40,638 bases of DNA from Phialocephala subalpina (GCA_900073065.1 FJOG01000080.1:1-40638), one strand, 5' to 3'. Numbered from the stretch's first letter, positions 21,422 to 33,217 are shown. A program made the numbers and translations. Notes: generated from the letters alone by a model not told the origin.

Positions 21422-21429
21422 ATTGTTAT
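21422..21429. repeat. right 8-bp target-site duplication
   Basis: ATTGTTAT immediately follows the right inverted repeat and is identical to the octamer at 20876-20883. Confidence 0.75.
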
Positions 21430-21969
21430 TACCGCTTGGCCGCATAGCGGAATATGCTGCTTCAAAAAGCGGCATCACACATTGCAGCCTGATGGCCTGA
21501 GGAATGAGTGGAGATCAAAGCCCTGCACTGAAACCAATGACCGTGCGCACGGGGCCCCATGGGGGCTTATCCACCAACTTGGGGCCCCAGCATCGTCGCT
21601 ATCCAGAGCATCCCACTACAGCAGATGCCTTCTGCTAAACATTCATTAGAACACTTTTATTTGCCTTTGGGTACCAAGCAGTCAAGAAAATGGTCGTTGG
21701 GTTTATCCTAGCATCCAATTTTAATGATGCAGAGCTCGGTGGGACTGCTGCAAGTATCCAAAAGAAAAAAACATCCGATGTGACTGATTCGCCAATGTTG
21801 AGAGGATGCAGGTCTGGTTGGTCCGGTTGAATATCTCCCCTGCTGACTGTATTACCTGGCTCGCCATTTCTCACCTCTCCCTTGCTTCCTCTCCTTTCAA
21901 CCTCGTCACAAAAAAAACCTCAACAGCTAAAAAATCAACTTTCCATCATCAATTCCATCAGCAATCATC
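21430..21969. other. upstream region of ATP9
   Basis: No gene was seen. The 90 bp before the start codon are pyrimidine-rich then A-rich (ctcccttgcttcctctcctt, then cacaaaaaaaacctcaacag), a common pattern in strongly expressed fungal genes. GGGGCCCCAT and GGGGCCCCAG occur as a close pair at about 21551-21592. Confidence 0.45.
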
Positions 21970-22504
21970 ATGAATCCTATCGCCCAGCTCGCCGCCCGCT
22001 CTGCACGCCTCAATGGTGCCTCTGCATTGCGACAAGCAAACCCAATCGCGCGTCGAGCGTTCACAAACGGTCCGTCAGCAGAGTAGCTTCACATCCTCGG
22101 CAAAGCAGAGCTAACACATCTCTCCCACAACAGGTCCAACAACCTCAATCTCTCGATTCCAGCCCTCCACCAAGTCCGGTCTCCTTATGAGCCGCGCCAT
22201 GCTCCGTAACACTGCCTCCAACCTCGCACGCGGTCAATCGCGCGGCGTCGTCACCGAGACCATCACCGTCGGAGCCGCCATCTTGGGCGCCGGGAAGCTC
22301 ATCGGAGCGGGAGCCGCTGCTGCAGGACTCATTGGTGCTGGAACTGGTATTGGCACGGTCTTTGGGGCCTTGATAACTGGTGTTGCGCGGAACCCTGCAC
22401 TGAGGGCACAGCTGTTCTCGTATGCCATTTTGGGGTTTGCGTTTGCTGAGGCGACCGGATTGTTTGCGTTGATGGTTTCATTCTTGATTCTGTTCACTAT
22501 GTAA
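21970..22504 (+). CDS. atp9: mitochondrial F1Fo-ATP synthase subunit c (nuclear)
   Basis: Two exons, 21970-22069 and 22134-22504, separated by a 64-nt intron (branch-like GCTAAC before CAG), give 156 aa. The first 75 or so residues form a basic, Ser/Ala-rich mitochondrial presequence with no acidic residues at the start ([14 protein letters not shown]). The mature proteolipid is a two-helix hairpin. Helix 1 is Gly/Ala-rich ([17 protein letters not shown]), the polar loop is ARNPALR, and helix 2 carries the proton-binding Glu in [14 protein letters not shown]. It assembles as the c-ring in the inner membrane. The mature part resembles subunit c types encoded in mitochondrial DNA of many fungi more than the classic nuclear Neurospora/Aspergillus form (judged by eye). 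The donor GTCCGT is slightly unusual. Confidence 0.93.
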
Positions 22505-23445
22505 ATAGCTTTACTGCATGATTGATTGGAGTGGGAGAAAGACGCAGATGGTAATGGGGAGGTGAGATGTCATCGGATAGGGGGTGGTTGAGGAGGTGGG
22601 TGGGTTATGCAGAAAGAAGCTCTTTCCAGGTGTACAATACATAGAATGTGCGAAGATTAAGACTCAGTTCTAGCAATGTACTTGGTATCAGACTTCTCTA
22701 AGCATCACAATTGATTCTCTACATACTTTGTTTTGCCTGTTTCTCTGCGATTCGGGTTAAGTTACTCACGTGAGTCGAGCGACTCGTTATCTTCAAGTGA
22801 TCAATTCCCCATGTACCAACGCCGTTTAAACATTGGAAGTGAAGATCGCGAGGTTTAAAATACAAGATCTTGCTTTGGCTCGAAACTTCTGAGCTGCGTA
22901 CGAAGGCCCCGAGAGCTGTTTTGGTCCAGGGTCTAGAAGCTGGTATTGATAGAAATCTGAAAGTTTGGAGGTCATTTGCATTTGTCTTGATTCTTCTCCA
23001 GAATTAAACTATTGTCTTGGAAGCTCAAACTTCTCGCTTCATGGTTTACAACTGCAGGTTCGCCCATGAAGCAAATGTCTAGAAGAGCATTTTCTTTGCG
23101 AACTCTGAAGGGCGGGAATATAAAAGCAGCTTTCTCCACCAAACAAACCAAGCAAGCGATTGACAGAATTTCGAGGGAAAGTAGTAGGTGTGGGGAGACT
23201 CGAGCCTAGTTCCGGGTGTGTACCTGCTCTTCAACTTAGTGAACTTCAGACCCCTCAACATCTTCAGTCACGGCTCTCATCCCTCTCTCCACTTGGATGT
23301 ACCCACTCTCTCCTTATATTGCTACTGTCAATATCGCCACCACTATCAACTCTGTCAACTGCTTACAGCCCAGCTGCGAATCCACCTACGAAACAAAAGA
23401 AATGGTATTACGAATGCATATGGACGGTTGTCTGCATGTTCCCCC

Positions 23446-23715
23446 TTTCCTGGAGCGGGTATATAAGCACACCCCGTATCACCAGAACAATAACATGCCT
23501 GGCCCACACTCGAGCCGTCGTCTAAAGTAGGCCGAGAGGGATACGAGACTCGAGTCCAGAATCCAGATCAACCTTCACATCTGAAGCTGGGCAACTCTAC
23601 TCCCTCGTAGTCCCAGCTTAAGTGCTTTTGAATCCTTAATGTCTTTTTCTTGTACAATTTCCGCCCGGACATTCTCGCCGTCAGCTTGAACTCTAGCTAT
23701 CAACCACTATAAAAT
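23446..23715 (+). repeat. TATA-containing dispersed unit, copy A
   Basis: It starts with GGAGCGGGTATATAAGCACA and continues through CGAGACTCGAGTCCAGA and GCTTTTGAATCCTTAATG to TCTAGCTATCAAC. The same words recur in the same order at 29826-30085. It looks like a gene or LTR promoter plus leader. No coding sequence follows. Confidence 0.5.
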
Positions 23716-24095
23716 GCAAACTCGAAATCATAATCCACCCATCAAAACCTGCTACTATTCAAAAGCGGCCAAGCGGACTCAAATCTCAGAAGGATAAAAT
23801 CGTGTGAAAACCTCTACAGACGACGAGCTTGAGAATGCTTTCGCCGAGGGAAAGGATCGAGGCTACTAAACCTTTTCGTTGGAACATACTTGAGCCAGAA
23901 ATTAAGGCCAATAAAGAACATAAATAAGTTATTATGTAGGTATTCAAGTACGTCGAAACACCGGTAGGAGAAGGCACTTGCCAAGTCTCTCTCCACGATA
24001 AAGGCTCGTATTCACCAACCTTTGGCTTGCTCCATAATTATAAATCCACTCAAAGTGATAAGGTCTAGCATCTCTCCATCTTCTCTTAGCGCTAT

Positions 24096-24170
24096 AGTGG
24101 GGCAGGCAAGGTATAAAACACACTTCCCATTCTTATGAGAACAAACACTAACGCATGGAAAAATTCGAGA
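24096..24170 (+). repeat. TATA-containing dispersed unit, partial copy B
   Basis: GGCAAGGTATAAAACACACTTCCC, split by eye as a TATA core plus CAC tract, is followed by ATGAGAACAAACACTA and TTCGAGACTCGG. It shares the TATA-CAC-AGAACAA-CGAGACTC order with copy A but diverges afterwards. Confidence 0.35.
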
Positions 24171-24419
24171 CTCGGCCCCGTTTCCAGATTAGTACTCGCT
24201 TCTTGGTTAGAATCTCTAACCCCCTACCTCCCCCCATTCTCCATCTCACATGCCCTTGAATCCGCGACATCTTATCAGTGCAGCAGAGCTGGAGATGACC
24301 CGCGACCAAAGGCGCTTGATCAAATCGGCGCCAATGTTGAACAAGGTTGGGAAACTGTAGTTAATTGTAAAGGAGAGCACGACAAATTTATATAGGCGGT
24401 GAAGCACGCTCGCTGAGAG

Positions 24420-24545
24420 GAAGAGGCACTTGCCACCAGTCTAGTCAAAAGAGGGACATTCAACTGCTCATATTCTGCTTCTCTTTCTTTCGTGGAGCGG
24501 GGTATAAAATAACCCCTTCTCTCTCATTAGAATAATCCCTATTGT
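24420..24545 (+). repeat. TATA-containing dispersed unit, partial copy C
   Basis: It begins with GGAAGAGGCACTTGCCACC, continues with CTTTCTTTCGTGGAGCGGGG, then TATAAAATAACCCC and CATTAGAATAAT. The match to copies A and D is confined to the TATA neighbourhood. Confidence 0.35.
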
Positions 24546-26520
24546 GGCAAGGTAGAATGGCTTTGCTGGTGCTAGTGTTGTCATTCCGGATTAGGACTAG
24601 TGCCGCACGTGATCTGGTCTTGGATATATTAGGAGATCTGGCATCCTGTATTCTTAGTTCTTTAGGCAGCTTTCTACGTAGTTCGCAGATGCGTAGAATG
24701 ACTCCAAAACACCCACTTCTTTATATTTGGTGACCTACAGTTGGGCGCCCCCTATTGCCCTTCTGCAAAACCCTTCGAAAGGAGATAGTACGATATAATA
24801 AAACTTACCAAAGCCTTGTTTACTTCTGTAACTCAACCTTTCAATGGGAGTGTACTGCTCGGTATAAGCAATCTCAAGCTCATACGATAACTTATCGACT
24901 TTCCGAAGACGAGTGTAAAAGGCCCCAAAGTATACTACAAGAAAAGGAGGCGGAATTGACGTAGATAGCAGCCACTTTAACTGCGCGAACCAACCAGTCA
25001 ATTCACTTGGTAAGTTATTGAGAAGTGATGCGAAAGTGAGCTAAGAAATTCAAAAACTTGATACTGTGGTTTTGAAGGATGTAAACGGAGTTGGTTCTTC
25101 TAAATCTACGTGAGAAGTCCTCTTATGGAAGGAGCTTCGAACTAGCTGACAAAGAAAACGTGATATCACGTGCTGGATATCACAATACTCCAACCTCGTC
25201 TAATTATAAATCTACTATCAACCCTTCGTTAATTATACTAGTACCGTAAAACGACAAGAGAAGAGGTGCGAGCCATTCGGAACTGCAGACGATGCATCGG
25301 ATGTCCGCTATGCATTCTCGATCGGCATGAAAGGCTAGCATATAGGGATCACGAGGTGTGAGGTGTTTTGTTTGTGGGGTGTTTGGATTTCCTTCTGGCA
25401 TCGGCGATTGCGTATGCAAACCTATTAAGAGCGCCAAGCTGTCCCGCCTTTTCCTGCATGAACCTATCGTGGCTTAAATTGAGGCTGCGGCTCCCCAATG
25501 GAGGACAGATAAATGTCGAGCTAGAGGCCAGCCTCAATCCGACAATTTGCGTCCCGGCCTGCTGGCTTCAGCATTTTCGCTTCTGCGGATCTGACATGCG
25601 TGTCTGAAATTGCTTCCTGTTTGTTTTTGACCATGAATGGTACTGAGGCGTATTTAGTTAAGTAAGATGGAGACTCCCAACGACCCGAAAAGCCACCATG
25701 GCCCCCGAGAAGCAGCCAATACGTCCCCGGAACTCGGCTCGGCCGCCAACATATCTTACCAGCCGTGTACAAACAAGAAACCGTACTCGTGCTGTCGAAT
25801 GAAAAACATGCAAACCACTCCGAAATCTCTCATTTGAGACAAGATCGCCCATGATAACTGTTCACGGTTCGGCAACATCAGGAAATCTAACCATGTTTCG
25901 AGCCTCTTTGGTCGGGCCTCTTTGGTCGGGTAAGGAGTGTCGAGCTACGGGCCGAGAGATCGACGGCAATTTCCCAAGCGTATATGGTTACGAAGAATCG
26001 ATATCGGAAAATGAGGAGCACCAACGCCACATGAGGAGAAAGTTGGGAAGAAGAAAGTAGAGGACGCCTTCGCACTGCGTGCTATGACATTTTTGTTGCG
26101 AGAGACGATGTTGAATAACTCTCGTCTGGACCAGTTGTGGAGACGTCCCCAGGGTGAAAACGCCACGCAGGCGCTCTGCAGACCCATCCACACAACTTTG
26201 GGTGCGCAGGCCACGCGGAGAGGCGGGACGAGGTTATCGAAACCAATGAGCGGATGATTCTGGCGAGTGAAGAAAGCCACAGAGGACCAATTCTAGGGTT
26301 CGCTTCAGCCTTTCCATGTGCCCCCGGAACGCCATCGGTAGCCCTGTGCTGAAGACACTCCACTCCACTATGTGGAAGCCACGACCTCGAACATGTATTT
26401 AAGGGAAAGTCTTCCACGACTGCATGTATGGACTTCAAGAGTCCTTCAACTTCACTTCTCAGCAACGTGAAAGTACAACAATCTCACATTGCCGCCCTGA
26501 ATCATTGCTCCGCCTTTAGC

Positions 26521-27696
26521 ATGAGCTCGGATCAGCAGCCCCCAGCCGGTGGGGATACTACCAACACTGTCCCAGGACTTGTGGGTGTTTCCTTCTTGTT
26601 CGCAATAGCACTGAGTACCTACATTGTCCGTATCTTTACCCGAGTTCGTCCCGCTTTTAGATTGACCGCTCCTGATTATATCGTCTCGGCGGCTCTGGTA
26701 GGCGTCCATCTCAGAAGTCTTGTGCGGTCGATGCTGATGTTCATGACAGCTATTCGAATTGATCGCTTTGGTCTCTCAGTTATCAGCTATACAGTTTGGC
26801 TTAGGACGTTACAACTACTACCTTACACCAGATGCCACGGTGAAGATTCTGAAGTGTTTGTTCCCCTTGGGATTGTTCAGCTTCTGGGCATCTTCCCTCG
26901 CCAGAGTATCCATAGGGAGCATGCTTCTTCGTTTCGAAATCTCCTACACTTGGCGAGTGGTGCTGTGGGTTTTGATCTTGATCCAGGTTGCCATGCCAAT
27001 TGCGTCCGACATTTTTCAACTCCTCCAGTGCCGCCCAATACGTGCCTTGTGGGAAACTGTTCCTGATGCAGTCTGCTGGTCGGCCGGCAAGTCGCAAAGC
27101 TTCGGCTATATATATTCAGGTTCGTTTTTCGATGTATATTCGAGGCTGATAAGGGCTAACTTGCGGAAGGGATGGGCATAACGAGCGATCTTGTATTTGC
27201 AATTATGCCTACATTTTTCATCTGGTCGTTGCGCCGAACCGTTATGGAGCGGATGCTCGTCATAGTCCTTATGGGACTCGGAATCATTGCCGCTGTGGCC
27301 GGGGTGATGAAAGTCTATCATATACATGCTTGGAATCCTCGCGAAGTCACCCTCCGTGATTGGGTGCCCTTGCTATGGTGGTACAGAGTTGAAGAGATTG
27401 GTCTCATTACTGCAGCCTGTGCACCATTTCTTAAACCGTTCATCGAACGCCTGCTTAGTCGATTCGGCTCTAAGCATTTCGGGTTTGTAACCTTCGGATT
27501 AAACACGATTCGCTCTAGTCTAGGAGGTACAGGGAAAGATGTCGTGAAGACGGGTACTTCCGGCCACCGGACAAGTGGGGAACAGCAATCATCGCAGCAA
27601 ACTACTGGCCACGAGGCGTCCATGACAGCTTCAAGTGGTTTTAATTACTCCAATAGCGGAGTGAAATGCCAGAGGGAGCATTGTGAAGAAGTTTGA
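26521..27696 (+). CDS. fungal rhodopsin-domain (PTH11/SAT4-like) integral membrane protein
   Basis: Three exons, 26521-26697, 26750-27119 and 27170-27696, give 357 aa with consistent phases (introns of 52 and 50 nt). About seven hydrophobic helices are visible, starting with VGVSFLFAIALSTYIVRIF. Family signatures include FGLGRY at the start of a loop, LLRFEISYTWRVVLW, LQCRPIRALWE in the extracellular part, and SDLVFAIMPTFFIWSLRR. The cytoplasmic tail from about residue 285 is polar and Ser/Gln/Thr-rich. Proteins of this fungal rhodopsin-like domain family (PF20684) sit in the plasma membrane. Some (PTH11) sense surface cues during plant infection; most are uncharacterised, and no ligand can be inferred. 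An in-frame upstream ATG at 26428 would add 31 residues without a hydrophobic segment, so 26521 is preferred. Confidence 0.85.
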
Positions 27697-30600
27697 TTAT
27701 ACGTTTAGATCTATTGTAAAAGATGGACTAGTGTTACGAGGTTGGGCCAGGATAATCCTCGATTTCCCCCTTTTGCATTTTTGATGCTTTCTGCCAAATT
27801 TTTACTCAGAAAATATCTTTATTTTACGCCGGAAGCTCCTTGAATGCGGGTCAAGGCACCAAATATCATTAGTAAATATTTAATGGTACAGGTAATTTGC
27901 CTTCACTAGCACGGACGGTTTCCAGTTTCTCAACAAGGTCTAGTGCATCGCAGTTGGTTTCTTTGACTTTGCTTATTCACATGAGCGCAATTCTTGATCC
28001 ATCAAAAAAAATCTCCGAGAGAACATCACGCTTGACTTCCTCAATCTTCTCGCTAGTCTGCTTGGCCATGACAAAGATGATGCAGGGTGGTTTGCCATCC
28101 TCCAATCTCTAGGGCGCTCTCCTCTCCTGCTAGCAAGCCTGGGCCTCCTCAAGCGAGCGACTGCTCTTGTCTCTCACAGCGTGCACTCCGATCCACAAAA
28201 AAAAGGAACTTATATTACTGTAAAGGGATGATTAAATGGGAGCTCATCCCAAAATGTGCAACTACTGCGCCACGGCGCTCTAGAATCACCTGATTGGCAC
28301 AGCTACTTATCATAATCGGGCTCGGTTTTTGCATCGGTAGTGGGACTGATGCAGCTTCGACAAATGAATCTGAGGCAAAGACAAGGCCAACGTGCACAAA
28401 GATCAGGATCATCATCTTCTCGGTGGCTTGTGTCCTCCTCGCTGCACTTCTGGCGATCGTAGCCAGAGATGTGGAGAAATGCTTCTCGAAGAGAGAAGCG
28501 ACTTTACTAGGTCGTTGTCGTTGCTACGAATCCTTCGCCTAGAGTTCAGCTGCTATGGAGTCTGCTTGCGGTTTTTGGTGACGGTAAAGAGTTCTCCGTT
28601 ACAGTAGGCAATCCACGGGCCAATTTTGGTATGGCACAAGGTTCCCGAGAATTGAAGAAGTGGATGAAAAGGTGAGGGTTGGCCAAGTAATATCTTCTTG
28701 GTAGGATTGAGCTGATTGATTAGTAGGACGGAAATTACGGCAAAAGGAGTACTACTCTCTGGATGACTCTGGGGCTGGAAGACAGTCTAGAGAGGATATT
28801 TTGGCTTCTTTTCCCTCTCAAATGAGGAATTTGCTCGAAGGCACTTGAGAAGATATATCCTGGTATCGACCTCTCGACTTCTCGAAATGCATTTTTTGGG
28901 ACACCTCTCAACACTCCAGTTTTTGTTTTGTTTCGTGGATCTTCGCCGTGACTTGGATTCCTCAACTTATAAGCCTCCTTTTCAAGTGGAAACTCTTTGA
29001 TTCAAGTACTCTTATAGTTACAAAGCTTCACGGTAATGCTTAAAGCGTATATCCTTTTCTAAAGCTTGAAGATGCCAACGAACACTCTCATCAATTCCAC
29101 TTCAGTCGACAGATCTTCCAACCCAATTCAAATATGGTCATGGCACTAAACCAGGTCCAGGTGCCATGCATATGTTCAGAGAAACCGCTGTATCAAAAGG
29201 GGTAACTAAAGCTTAAAGCAGGATTTGGTCTCTCCCCCTTTCGGCTCTCCAGTAACCCTAGATCAATCAAAGTAAAACAAATCTCTTTAACAAAGTATTA
29301 AAATAAATGCCAAAGCTGCTTCCCATTTAAACAAGTGGTAGGTCCCTCTCTAAATCTGTGCATAATACTAAGAACTTCATCAAAATATAGCTAAAAGTAG
29401 TCTTGATTCGGTTGATCCGGATTCGAATGCTTGGGGTATGTTTATAGCAGCAAGTAGGACTTTAAATGTCTGGAACTTGGTTGCAGAGTAAGAAACCAAA
29501 GTATGTTAGTAATCGTGAGCTCAATTTCAGAACCGTCAAATTCACCAGGAGGGGTCGAGCCATTCCCAAGAAACCTCTCGCTGATCTTTTGTCTTTCAAC
29601 CTCCCCGCTTTTAACCTCGCAATCTCACCTTCCGGAAGAAACCCGACGACTATGCTAGTGGAGTGACGCCTCAAACCTAAACTTCAGCGTATGCCCATCT
29701 TCAACCATTTCGCCGTGCAAGCAGGGCCAGCACACTTTAAAACCGACCTCCGAAGAGACGCTCACGCCGTCTTCCGAGATCCGTCCATTTACTAGCGCTC
29801 GCACTACACCTGCATCTCTTTCTTCGGTGAAGCGGGTATATAAGCAGTCTCTCCCCCCGCACGAGAATCATCAAGCACTTGCCACCCACCCAACCTCATG
29901 TCGCAGAGAGGCTTCGAGACTCAAGTCCAGACCAACACTTGCATTTAAAGCTGAAAAGCTTCAATCCTTTTATCCCCCCTTCTCGTTTTGCTTTTGAATC
30001 CTTGATGACTTTCTGGTTGTACCGTTTCGTTTCCCTCCGAACATTCTTTGCTGTCACCTTTGAGTTCTTGCTATCAACACTTTCGAGAACAAGAACCTGA
30101 TCTAAGTGACTTGTGATCCTGACCTCGTCGCTGTCTCGTCGGCCAGCCACTTCTTCTTTGTGATGTGGGCCAGGGCAGAGAAGAAGAGAGGAAGCTTTGA
30201 TAGCTGGAAGCAGAGTGCCAAGCCGCATTGCGAACAGGGATGGGCACTTGCCATGAATATTCACTCCATTAGCTTAGGGTAGAGCAGAGAATCATTCCCG
30301 AAGATATGAATTGCAGGTAAAGCTGGAAAGCAAAAGGGTTGGTTGTATCTTTGCATTTCTCTTCTCTACAATGTGGTATCCATTTAATTCCCGGCAGATA
30401 TTTTCGCCTCCATAATGTCTCATCCCATGTTCTCAACTCGATGCAATCATTCTCCCATCCCCCCTCCATGCAAGGGTAAGTCCAGCCCGCAATCTAGCAT
30501 CCCCATCGCAGACGTCCCGAGTACACCATATGCCATGCTACTCCATCCCATTCATCCGTTGCTATCCCAGCCCATGCCCATGCAAGCAAGCCCAAAGTCA

Positions 30601-30881
30601 AACGCAACCAAATGTCCAGAGTCATACTAAAGCCAGCCAACCATTCAACACCAACACCCCATCTTCCATGTTATGTTGGTGCCGAGCCATGCGGTGCCAT
30701 GTCCACAAATTCGAAAGAACGCCAATAAATGCAAATGCGGGGAAAGATAAAATGCTGATGGGTATGGGAAAGAGAACAACCTTATAACCGAACAGAGATA
30801 TTGGGGAAGAGACATGTTGGTCCAGATCTCGCCGAGAGAACTTTTCGAGGAAGTAGATATGTCAGGGTGTCGAGTTCGTGC
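27697..30881. other. 3.2-kb gene-poor region
   Basis: No intact gene was seen. A short coding-like fragment occurs at about 28010-28230 and another promoter-like repeat at 29826-30085. The 28294-28542 frame has two hydrophobic stretches but no ATG start and no family resemblance. From about 30415 the sequence is rich in CCCAT words (cccatgcccatgcaagcaag). Confidence 0.4.
29826..30085 (+). repeat. TATA-containing dispersed unit, copy D
   Basis: It starts with GAAGCGGGTATATAAGCAG and shares CGAGACTCAAGTCCAGA, GCTTTTGAATCCTTGATG, GAACATTCT and TTGCTATCAACAC, in order, with copy A 6.4 kb upstream. I judge it a diverged duplicate. The word AAGCACTTGCCACC at 29872 also echoes copy C. Confidence 0.5.
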
Positions 30882-33217
30882 TCAATCATCGTGAAAGAAC
30901 GTCGGTCCCGTCTCAGGTAACGGCGCCGTACTTGGCTGCTGGTCCAACATCTCGACGTCTTCCAGATTCATATTCCGCTCCACCGTGTAGTCGATCTGTG
31001 CAAGCCTCGAGCCCACATGTCCTCTCAACGGCGAATTATCATCAATACTCAACCCACTCATTGGTTGATCCTGTGTCCCTGTACTGCGATATTCGACTGC
31101 AGAAAGAGGCCGCGGAGGTCCACCTGCATTCAGCAGATTGCGCTGGGCGGGAGTTGTGGGGCCGCTGGCTTCGTAAAGAACGTCTTCTGGCGGGGAGAAA
31201 GACCATACCTAAGATTTGTTAGACGGAATAGGGGCAGAAGGGTAAAAGGAAACAAACCTCCATAATAGTCCTGTTACTTCGACTCGCCATCACCACGCAC
31301 TTCTCTTCCTCGAATGCCACTCGCCATACTGCGTCCGCGGGTGCAGTCAGTTCTCTGACCAGTTGCCCAGTCTTCAAATCCCAAACTTTGACTCTGCCAT
31401 CGCTTCCTCCACTGACTACTCTGGTGTCGTCGAATTGCAGGGAGGTGACACTGTTGTCGTGTGCTGCCAATCGGTGTATGGGAGCCATCTTTTCTAATGA
31501 CCATACTCGCACCGAACCATCTGATCCACCAGTCACCAGAGTGTTTCCACGCATCTGCAGTTGTCCAACGAGCGAAGTATGTCCTTGGAGAATAGCTTGG
31601 CAAGACCTGGAATTGTTAGCACGAAACAGGCAATCTGGGCGGGAAACATACCCATTTGTAGGATCCCAGATTCGGACACTGGTATCCAAACTTCCTGTGG
31701 CTATCCTCGTACCATCAAAAGCAATTGCGTAAATCTGCGAGAAATGTCCAGAAAGAGTCCGCAGACATCTGCCTTCCGAAATGCTCCATACTCTGGCTGT
31801 TGTGTCGTAACTTCCAGAAACCACAATGTCCCCCTTGATTTCAAGACATCTCACACTCGCCTGATGTCCCACTAGAACATTCTTGCAAAGTCCGGTGTTA
31901 ATGTCCCAAACTCGCAGAGTCGTGTCCCTCGATCCTGAGATTGCTGTCACGGAATCGGACATCTTTAAGCAACGGACGGTTGACGTATGGCCACGGAGGG
32001 TGTGGATCGAATCTCTGTTCCAAAATTAGCTTTACACCTCTCACTTTCCTGAAGACGTACCCAGTAGCCATGTTCCAGACCCGCACATCTCTATCACAAC
32101 CACCACTGACCAGAACATCGTCCCAAGGAACCATTGCCCAGACTCCCATTACATGTCCCTGTAATGTCTTCTGCTGGTTCCCCTCAGTGTTGAAAACGTG
32201 GATCTTGGCATTGTCCAAAGCAACCACAATGTATTTCGGCGTCAGATGCAGACTTGTCACCACGCCCTGGTCCTGCGTGATATGCCTAGCAATATTCCTG
32301 CCTCCAGTTTTCCACGCAGTTTCCACCAAGTACCGCTGCTTGAAATGTGACTTATATGATCTGATCTTCGGTCTCCTCAACGCAGTCGTACTCATCGAGC
32401 TATCGAAACTCCTCGAACTACCCGAAGCAACCATTGAAGCACCCGGGAACGTCTGTGTAGCTGGCTCTTCGAAAACGCTCTGGACTGGATTTGGAGGAGG
32501 GCGGAGAGAGGAAGTGGGAGGGGCGTTGATTTGTGCTTCTGACATCCGTCTGCCATAATCGTGCTTTGCGCATAATTTCATCCACGTTACATCATCTGCC
32601 AGCAATTCTCGCCATCGCTGTGATACTTGTGATGCTCGTGCCAGGACTTTTGGGTCGTCGATACAGGAAAGAATCTGCCATGATTAACTACTACCTCTGC
32701 CAATTGATGGAATACGTACCCGTAAACAGATCTCGTTTGGCAGACTGGTGAATGGATCTTTCTTCAATAATGGGTCGACGTACTGCCGTACGAAACTCAG
32801 TTGTTGACTCGTACACAAATTCAGTAGATCGGCCAATATCCGCATCCGTTCTGGTGGCGAGCTCTCTTTGAAGTGATGTCTGATCTTTGCAAGAAAGAAA
32901 TCCTCTTGATCTCCGGCATCGCTCCAATCTGGCTGTGGATGGTCTGGTCCTGGACTCGCAGCTGGTGTAGGGGGCGGTGGAGGATCGTGACTCGAGTGTG
33001 TGGGTGAATCTGGATCCGCAGATGGTGTGGTCATATTTGGAGTAGGAGGTCCTCGCGGTCGTGTCTGTACGATCTTGTCAACTCGTGATTGCAGACGGGC
33101 ATTGGTGTTGGTGTTGAGAGTGAGGGTAGCGCGGGTTGGGGAGAGATCGGAATCGTCGTTGCTGAACACCATTGATGCTCGACGTTCGGTCAGACTGAGG
33201 GGTCTGTAATTGTCCAT
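30882..33217 (-). CDS. F-box and WD40 repeat protein, Cdc4/Fbw7 type
   Basis: Five exons, 33217-32720, 32674-32061, 32014-31652, 31606-31258 and 31208-30882, give about 716 aa. Introns are 45-49 nt and all phases agree. In order: a Ser/Pro-rich N-terminus; a dimerisation-type helix (ADLLNLCTSQQLSFVRQYV); an F-box FTSLPNEICLRILSCIDD split by the first intron; then eight WD40-like blades (SGGCDRDVRVW, SGSRDTTLRVW, SGSYDTTARVW, TGSLDTSVRIW, TGGSDGSVRVW, SGGSDGRVKVW); and a polar tail ending PTFFHDD. Such proteins are substrate receptors of SCF ubiquitin ligases that bind phosphodegrons. Relatives include yeast Cdc4, fission yeast Pop1 and Neurospora FWD-1. Which of these is the true orthologue is not decided here. 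It probably acts in the nucleus. Confidence 0.92.

Larger units (their letters stand above)
22505..26520. other. 4-kb gene-poor region with dispersed promoter-like repeats
   Basis: No open frame here resembles a protein. The region contains TATA-bearing units at about 23445, 24110 and 24490 that resemble each other and a further copy at 29826. The word GGCACTTGCCA recurs (23971, 24425). There is also a 14-bp direct duplication at 25902-25929. It looks like decayed duplicated or transposed sequence. Confidence 0.45.

Noticed and set aside
25902..25929. 14-bp perfect direct repeat GCCTCTTTGGTCGG
   Set aside because: It is a single short tandem duplication with no associated gene or structure; replication slippage is a sufficient explanation.
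28294..28542. 82-codon frame with two hydrophobic stretches as a small membrane protein
   Set aside because: The frame opens with TTG rather than ATG, no acceptor or upstream exon fits well, and it lies in a region with decayed sequence.
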